NCBI RefSeq assembly: GCF_001509485.1
Contig: NZ_LLZI01000221.1
Coordinates: forward strand, 1-64,000
Length of the DNA: 64,000 nt
Reading direction: 5' to 3'
Origin: Streptomyces sp. NRRL F-4489
Lineage (GTDB): Bacteria > Actinomycetota > Actinomycetes > Streptomycetales > Streptomycetaceae
This document shows positions 59,761-64,000 of this stretch, one piece after another. A program made the translations under genes and the position numbers. Within the stretch, counting starts at the first letter, position 1. The number at the start of each line of letters is the position of its first letter. The notes below the pieces were generated by a model. It saw nothing but the letters and a program-made list of their open reading frames with translations, made no database searches and was not told the DNA's origin.

Positions 59761-60351
59761 GTGCCGGCCGGCGCCGTCCATGCCCACCAGGCCCACGGCA
59801 CCCTGGAGTTGCACCTGGTCGGCCTGCCCGCCACCGACCATCCGCTCGGACTGGACGAGCCGACCGTGCTCGCCGTCGGCCCCCTGCTGCGCGAGCTGAT
59901 CCTCGCCTACACCCGCGCCCCGCACGACGACAGCCCCGAACGCGGACGCCTGCGGGCCGTTCTGCTGGACCAGCTGCGGGCCTCGCCCCAGCAGCCCGTC
60001 CATCTCCCCGCCCCCAGGTCGCCCCGGCTGACGGCGCTGTGCGACCTGCTGCGCGCCGACCCGGCGAGCAACCGCACGCTCGCCGCCCTCGGCCGCCGGA
60101 TCGGCGCGAGCGACCGCACCCTGTCCCGGCTCTTCCGCGATGAACTGGGCATGACGTTCCCGCAGTGGCGCACCCAACTGCGCCTCTACCACGCCTTGGT
60201 CCTGCTGGCCGAGGGCACCCCGGTCACCACCGTGGCGCACCTGTGCGGCTGGGCCTCCGCCAGCGCGTTCATCGACGTCTTCCGCCGCGCCTTCGGCCAC
60301 ACGCCCGGAGCCCACATGTCCCAGGCAGTGGCGACGGAAACCGGGCGTTAG
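59761..60351 (+). CDS. AraC family regulator, apparently 5'-truncated
   Basis: The C-terminal two-HTH AraC domain is intact (LAALGRRIGASDRTLSRLFRDELGMTFPQWR; VTTVAHLCGWASASAFIDVFRRAFGHTPGAH). The N-terminal cupin sensor starts abruptly within its second motif (FWVPAGAVHAHQAHG). The frame is open upstream of the GTG at 59761 but contains no other start codon before the MFS gene. Family members have about 60 more residues here, so the sensor was probably truncated. DNA binding may persist. Confidence 0.7.
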   Translation: MPAGAVHAHQAHGTLELHLVGLPATDHPLGLDEPTVLAVGPLLRELILAYTRAPHDDSPERGRLRAVLLDQLRASPQQPVHLPAPRSPRLTALCDLLRADPASNRTLAALGRRIGASDRTLSRLFRDELGMTFPQWRTQLRLYHALVLLAEGTPVTTVAHLCGWASASAFIDVFRRAFGHTPGAHMSQAVATETGR

Positions 60352-60385
60352 GCCACGAGGGCGGCGATCCGGCGCCGCGGGGCGG

Positions 60386-61009
60386 TCAGTTGGCCGCCCT
60401 CTGTGCGCCGAGGTGGGAGCGGTGCCGGTCCACGATTCCCTCGACGATCTTCATCAGTCGGTCTCCCGTCTGATCGATGCTTCCGTTCTGTGTGCTGACC
60501 TGCGCCCCTTCGAGTACGAAGGTGATCTCGGCCGCGGCCTGTGCGGGGTCGGGCATCCGGGCTCTGGCGCACATGCCGGTCAGCCTGCGGGTCTGGTGGG
60601 CCTTGTGCTCCTCGATCACTCGCCGTGCCGGATGATGGCGGTCGGGCAGCTCGGCGAGGGAGTTGATGAACGGGCAGCCCCTGTAGGAGATCGCCGGCAG
60701 CCCCTCGGCGATGAAGCGGGCCAGGCCCAGAATCTGCTCCTCGGGTTGGTCGGGGTATTCGGTTTCCACGCGGTCGAAGGCCGCCTGATAGTCGGCGGCG
60801 ACGATCCGCAGCCATTCCGCGACCAGCGCGTCCTTGGTCTCGAAGTGCCGGTAGATCGCCATCTTGGTGGTCTCGGCCTTGTCGGCGATCGCCTGGACCC
60901 CCACCTGCCGGATCCCTTCTCTCTGGAAGAGCTCTTCGGCGGCGTCGAGAATGCGCTCACGAGGCGGCAGCTTCGCCACTCTGCTCGGCCTTCTGAGGGT
61001 CGATGCCAT
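60386..61009 (-). CDS. TetR family transcriptional regulator
   Basis: This 207-residue regulator has an N-terminal HTH (RERILDAAEELFQREGIRQVGVQAIADKAETTKMAIYRHFETKDALVAEW; about 17-65) and a TetR_C domain with a Cys (SYRGCPFINS). The ATG at 61009 follows GGAG. It is divergent from an amidase gene, with a palindrome between them (CGATACC-n4-GGTATCG). The third base G/C content is lower than in most of the window. Confidence 0.9.
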   Translation of the reverse strand: MASTLRRPSRVAKLPPRERILDAAEELFQREGIRQVGVQAIADKAETTKMAIYRHFETKDALVAEWLRIVAADYQAAFDRVETEYPDQPEEQILGLARFIAEGLPAISYRGCPFINSLAELPDRHHPARRVIEEHKAHQTRRLTGMCARARMPDPAQAAAEITFVLEGAQVSTQNGSIDQTGDRLMKIVEGIVDRHRSHLGAQRAAN

Positions 61010-61077
61010 GACTACTCCGTCACTCCGGCTGGTCGATCGTGGGGTTCGCACCCCTTACGGTACCAGCCCGACCCTTT

Positions 61078-61095
61078 CGATACCGTAGGGTATCG
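61078..61095. promoter_or_regulatory. Operator-like palindrome CGATACC-GTAG-GGTATCG
   Basis: Perfect 7-bp arms lie between the TetR and amidase genes. A further GGTATCGTTC copy occurs at 61109-61118, repeating the sequence at 61089-61098, so two binding sites are possible near the amidase promoter. Confidence 0.6.
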
Positions 61096-61134
61096 TTCGG
61101 TGCTCGACGGTATCGTTCTTGTCAGGGAGTGACA

Positions 61135-62586
61135 GTGAGAGTTTCCGAATACGTGAGCTTTGACGCGGTCGGGCTGGCGGAGCTGGTGGCCAAGGGCGAG
61201 GTACTCCCCGCCGAACTGGAGGCAGCCGCACGCGAGGCGGTACAGGCAGTGGATCCGCAGATCAACGCCGTCGTGGAGACCTGGCCGACCGAGGACGAAC
61301 CTGTCCCCGGCAGCACACCACTGGCCGGCGTCCCTTTTCTGATCAAAGACATCGCGGTGGCCATGACCGGGAGGCGAATGGAGCTGGGAAGCCGTCTGGC
61401 GGCCGGTAACGTCGCCGGCGCCGACTCCTCACTGATGCGGCGCTTCCGTCGGGCCGGCCTCGTGACATTCGGGCGCACCGCGACACCGGAGATGGCTTAC
61501 GGCATCTCGACGGAATCAGCGTTGTACGGCGCGACCCGCAACCCGTGGGACCTGGAGCGGAGCGCGGGCGGCTCCAGTGGAGGCGCGGCCGCCGCTGTCG
61601 CCGCCGGAGTGGTCCCGATGGCCCATGGCACCGACGCCGCCGGATCGGTCCGCATCCCCGCCGCCTGCAACGGCCTCTTCGGGATCAAGCCCACCCGTGG
61701 CCGGGTCTCCATGGGGCCCGACATCGACGAGGTCTTCAACGGCCTGGCCGTGCACGGCAGCGTCAGCCGCACCGTACGCGACAGTGCGGTACTGCTCGAC
61801 CAGATACGCGGCCCGGAATCGGGCGACCCCTACTTCGCCCAGCAGCCGTCACGGCCGTACGCGGAGGAAGTCACCCGTGATCCGGGCTCGTTGCGCATCG
61901 GTGTCCTCGCCCAGGCGTGGGGCGGACGCCGCACTGCCGCACCGGTGACCGACGCCCTCTCCCGCACCGTGCGGTTGCTTGAATCCCTCGGCCACCAGGT
62001 GAACGAGGCTGAGGTCGACCTCGGCGCCGACTGGGAGGAATTCGTCCTGGCCAATGCCCGACTCATGACAGTGAACCTCACCACCCTGGTCGACGGGCTG
62101 GCCGCCGCCTTCGGCCGTCCCATCGACTCCTCGACCCTTGAGCCGGCGACCCTCGCCGGCTACCACTACGGGCAGCGGGTCGGCGGCGCGCAATTCCTCA
62201 CCGCTCTCGCGATGCGGAACCGGGTGGCCCGAAGCCTGGCGCGGTACTTCGACGCGTACGACATCCTCCTCACGCCCACCCTGCCGGAGCTTCCACTGCC
62301 TCTGGGCACCCATACCGAGGGCGCGGAGACACTGGACGGCCTCGGCTGGATCGAGCGCATCAATGACCTGTCGCCGTTCACCATGCCGTTCAACGTGGCG
62401 GGCACGCCCGCGATGTCCGTACCCGTGACGGCCGACGCCGGGACGGGGCTCCCGGTCGGTATGCAGTTCGCTGCCGGATATGGCCTGGAAAGCCGGCTCT
62501 TCCGCCTCGCCGGACAACTGGAACAGGCAAGTCCGTGGTCAGGCCGAACCCCCACGGTATGGGCAGGGGACCACCCAGGCCGCTGA
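61135..62586 (+). CDS. Amidase (amidase signature family)
   Basis: This 483-residue enzyme hydrolyses an amide bond. The Ser-cisSer-Lys triad is visible: Lys in FLIKDIAV, the signature [16 protein letters not shown], and the nucleophile region [29 protein letters not shown]. The start GTG at 61135 follows CAGGGAG. The next gene, a hydrolase, lies 53 bp downstream, so both form an operon controlled by the divergent TetR regulator. Confidence 0.92.
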   Translation: MRVSEYVSFDAVGLAELVAKGEVLPAELEAAAREAVQAVDPQINAVVETWPTEDEPVPGSTPLAGVPFLIKDIAVAMTGRRMELGSRLAAGNVAGADSSLMRRFRRAGLVTFGRTATPEMAYGISTESALYGATRNPWDLERSAGGSSGGAAAAVAAGVVPMAHGTDAAGSVRIPAACNGLFGIKPTRGRVSMGPDIDEVFNGLAVHGSVSRTVRDSAVLLDQIRGPESGDPYFAQQPSRPYAEEVTRDPGSLRIGVLAQAWGGRRTAAPVTDALSRTVRLLESLGHQVNEAEVDLGADWEEFVLANARLMTVNLTTLVDGLAAAFGRPIDSSTLEPATLAGYHYGQRVGGAQFLTALAMRNRVARSLARYFDAYDILLTPTLPELPLPLGTHTEGAETLDGLGWIERINDLSPFTMPFNVAGTPAMSVPVTADAGTGLPVGMQFAAGYGLESRLFRLAGQLEQASPWSGRTPTVWAGDHPGR

Positions 62587-62639
62587 AGAACGCTCTCTCG
62601 CGCATGCGAGCGCGATCGATTGGTGAAGGAGTATCAACC

Positions 62640-63575
62640 ATGGTTGAGCGCATCGACGTGCGCATTCCCCTGCCCGACGGCATCGAACTGGCCGCCTGGC
62701 TGTTCTTTCCCGAGAACGCCGAAAAGCCGTTGCCCGCCATCACCATGGCCCACGGTTTCGGCGGCACCCGCCATCACGGCATCGAGCACACAGCCCGCCG
62801 CTTCAGCGAGGCCGGCTACGCGGTTCTCCTCCACGACCATCGCAACTTCGGCGACAGCGGCGGCACACCTCGTCAGGACATCGACCCGTACCAGCAGATC
62901 GCCGACTGGCGATGGGCCATCACCTATCTCGGCACACGCAGGGAAATCGACGAACAGCGCATCGGCATCTGGGGATTCAGCTACGCCGGTGGTCACGCCC
63001 TGGTCCTCGGGGCCACCGACCGCCGTATCAAAGCCGTTTACGCCCAGGCCCCCACCATCAGCGGCTACGAGACCGGACTGCGCCGCGTCCCGCCCCACGA
63101 GGTACGCGCCCTGGAAGAGCGATTCCACCAGGACGAACGCGACCAGCTGGCCGGCAAGCCGCCCGTCTACATACCCTTCGTCGACACCGGCACGAACCAT
63201 GGCTCCCCGGCGGTCTACCCACAGCAGGGCGCCGCCGACTTCTACCTGCACCGGGCACCGGACGACACGTGGACGAACGAGGTGACCCTTCAGTCCAATC
63301 GCCGCGCCCGCGCCTACGAACCCGGTCAGTGGATCTCCCGCATCGCCCCCACCCCCCTGCTGATGCTCGTGGCCAAGGACGACGACGTCGCCCCCGCCGA
63401 CATTGCCCTCGACGGCTTCAGCCGCGCCCGCGAGCCGAAAAAGCTCGTTCTCACGGACGGTAACCACTTCTTGTCCTACACGCAGCAGTCCGAACTCTCT
63501 TCCACGGTCGCGATCGACTGGTTCGACACCCACCTCGGGAACGCCGAGAAGAACGACTCCCGGCCGGACCTGTGA
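62640..63575 (+). CDS. Alpha/beta hydrolase (dienelactone hydrolase-like)
   Basis: This 311-residue protein has ITMAHGFGGTRHHGIEHTA (oxyanion region), the nucleophile elbow GIWGFSYAGGHALVLG (Ser in GFSYAG), acid in LMLVAKDDDVAP and His in DGNHFLSYT. GAAGGAG lies before the ATG at 62640. It is cotranscribed with the amidase. Substrate unknown; degradation of an amide/ester compound is plausible from the gene pair. Confidence 0.87.
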   Translation: MVERIDVRIPLPDGIELAAWLFFPENAEKPLPAITMAHGFGGTRHHGIEHTARRFSEAGYAVLLHDHRNFGDSGGTPRQDIDPYQQIADWRWAITYLGTRREIDEQRIGIWGFSYAGGHALVLGATDRRIKAVYAQAPTISGYETGLRRVPPHEVRALEERFHQDERDQLAGKPPVYIPFVDTGTNHGSPAVYPQQGAADFYLHRAPDDTWTNEVTLQSNRRARAYEPGQWISRIAPTPLLMLVAKDDDVAPADIALDGFSRAREPKKLVLTDGNHFLSYTQQSELSSTVAIDWFDTHLGNAEKNDSRPDL

Positions 63576-63659
63576 CCCCGTTTCGCGCTGGCAGGACCCT
63601 GGATGGGTCACTTCGTCGCAGCTCAGTGGCCCGAGCCGCGCGCCCTGCCGTCCTCGGGC

Positions 63660-63995
63660 TCAGCCGGACGCGTCGGCTTTCCGGCGCCACTCCACCTCGT
63701 CGGGGGTCATCAACGCGCCGATGCTGTACACATCGCCGATCCGCAGATTGTCCGGTGTCGAATACTCCCCGTGAGCGGCGATCGTCGTGACGGAAACGAG
63801 GGAATCCGGCTGCCAATAGGTGCGGTAGTACGGCGAGTTGGCCCGTGCTTCGGGGACTTCCACCAGTGGCGTACCGCGCTTGAGCAGCAACCGCTGGAGT
63901 TTGTCGAAGCGCAGCCGGCGGGCGAACCGGCCGTACCGGTCGCGGATCTCCGCATTGACCTGCGCTCCGCATCGGCCGTGGGCCAGGCGGTGCAC
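63660..63995 (-). CDS. Hypothetical protein, probably cut by the window edge
   Basis: At least 111 residues are encoded, from a GTG at 63995 or from further upstream outside the window (the frame remains open to the edge). Charged N-terminal part (RDRYGRFARRLRFDKLQRLLLKRGTPLVEV) and a mixed C-terminal part (GEYSTPDNLRIGDVYSIGALMTPDEVEWRRKADA) give no recognised family. It is convergent with the hydrolase gene. GC is lower than average. Confidence 0.55.
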   Translation of the reverse strand: MHRLAHGRCGAQVNAEIRDRYGRFARRLRFDKLQRLLLKRGTPLVEVPEARANSPYYRTYWQPDSLVSVTTIAAHGEYSTPDNLRIGDVYSIGALMTPDEVEWRRKADASG

Positions 63996-64000
63996 CTGCA

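Noticed and set aside
1..64000. tRNA or rRNA genes
   Set aside because: No cloverleaf-like or rRNA-conserved segments were noticed by eye; a tRNAscan run would be decisive.

Overview
The window is very GC-rich, with strong third-position G/C bias, frequent GTG starts and ATGA-type overlaps. It carries actinomycete families such as NsrR, a DevR/DevS-type pair and a Pro-rich Ser/Thr kinase. It looks like an accessory part of a Streptomyces (or close relative) chromosome. No rRNA, tRNA, CRISPR array or intact insertion sequence was seen.

Layout: 0.1-5.4 kb holds a GH15 glycosidase, a methyltransferase remnant, a Tat-lipoprotein phosphatase and a hydrolase/TetR pair. 5.4-12.6 kb is a leftward specialised-metabolism-like block: hydrolase, acyl carrier protein, KAS III, deacetylase, GNAT, then P450, ferredoxin reductase and ferredoxin. 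13.1-18.8 kb has an acyltransferase-3 membrane enzyme, an FAD monooxygenase and a Ser/Thr kinase. 18.8-25.0 kb has an amidohydrolase/MarR pair and a three-subunit molybdenum hydroxylase (PaoABC type) divergent from a TetR regulator with two palindromic sites. 25.1-30.6 kb is a DevR/DevS-like hypoxia/NO locus (FMN-binding protein, flavohemoglobin, response regulator, GAF-GAF kinase, NTF2-like protein). 30.7-33.1 kb is an NsrR/HmpA nitric-oxide detoxification locus. 33.2-39.5 kb holds a cupin, a carbonic anhydrase, an OmpR-type two-component system with a PepSY protein and a permease, and a DUF4344-type metallopeptidase.

39.6-46.1 kb holds cell-envelope genes and unknowns: a paralogous pair, a GH25 lysozyme, an HTH-TM-peptidoglycan-binding protein, an SH3-like secreted protein, and a three-gene operon with low-complexity repeats and a shared GGAVAAG motif. 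46.4-52.1 kb is a class I lanthipeptide cluster: separate elimination-domain and glutamylation-domain dehydratase genes, a 51-residue precursor and a LanC cyclase. It is followed by a small ORF, an MGT-type glycosyltransferase and a type B carboxylesterase. The precursor C-terminus contains four consecutive Ser/Thr-to-Cys pairs and is the most interesting product in the window. 55.4-64.0 kb holds a membrane protein, a NarL-type two-component system, an MFS transporter beside an apparently 5'-truncated AraC gene, and a TetR/amidase/hydrolase locus with somewhat lower GC.

Many divergent regulator/target pairs have an inverted repeat between them, and several convergent pairs are separated by GC-rich hairpins. 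Functions are assigned from motifs and remembered family resemblance; no database search was run.
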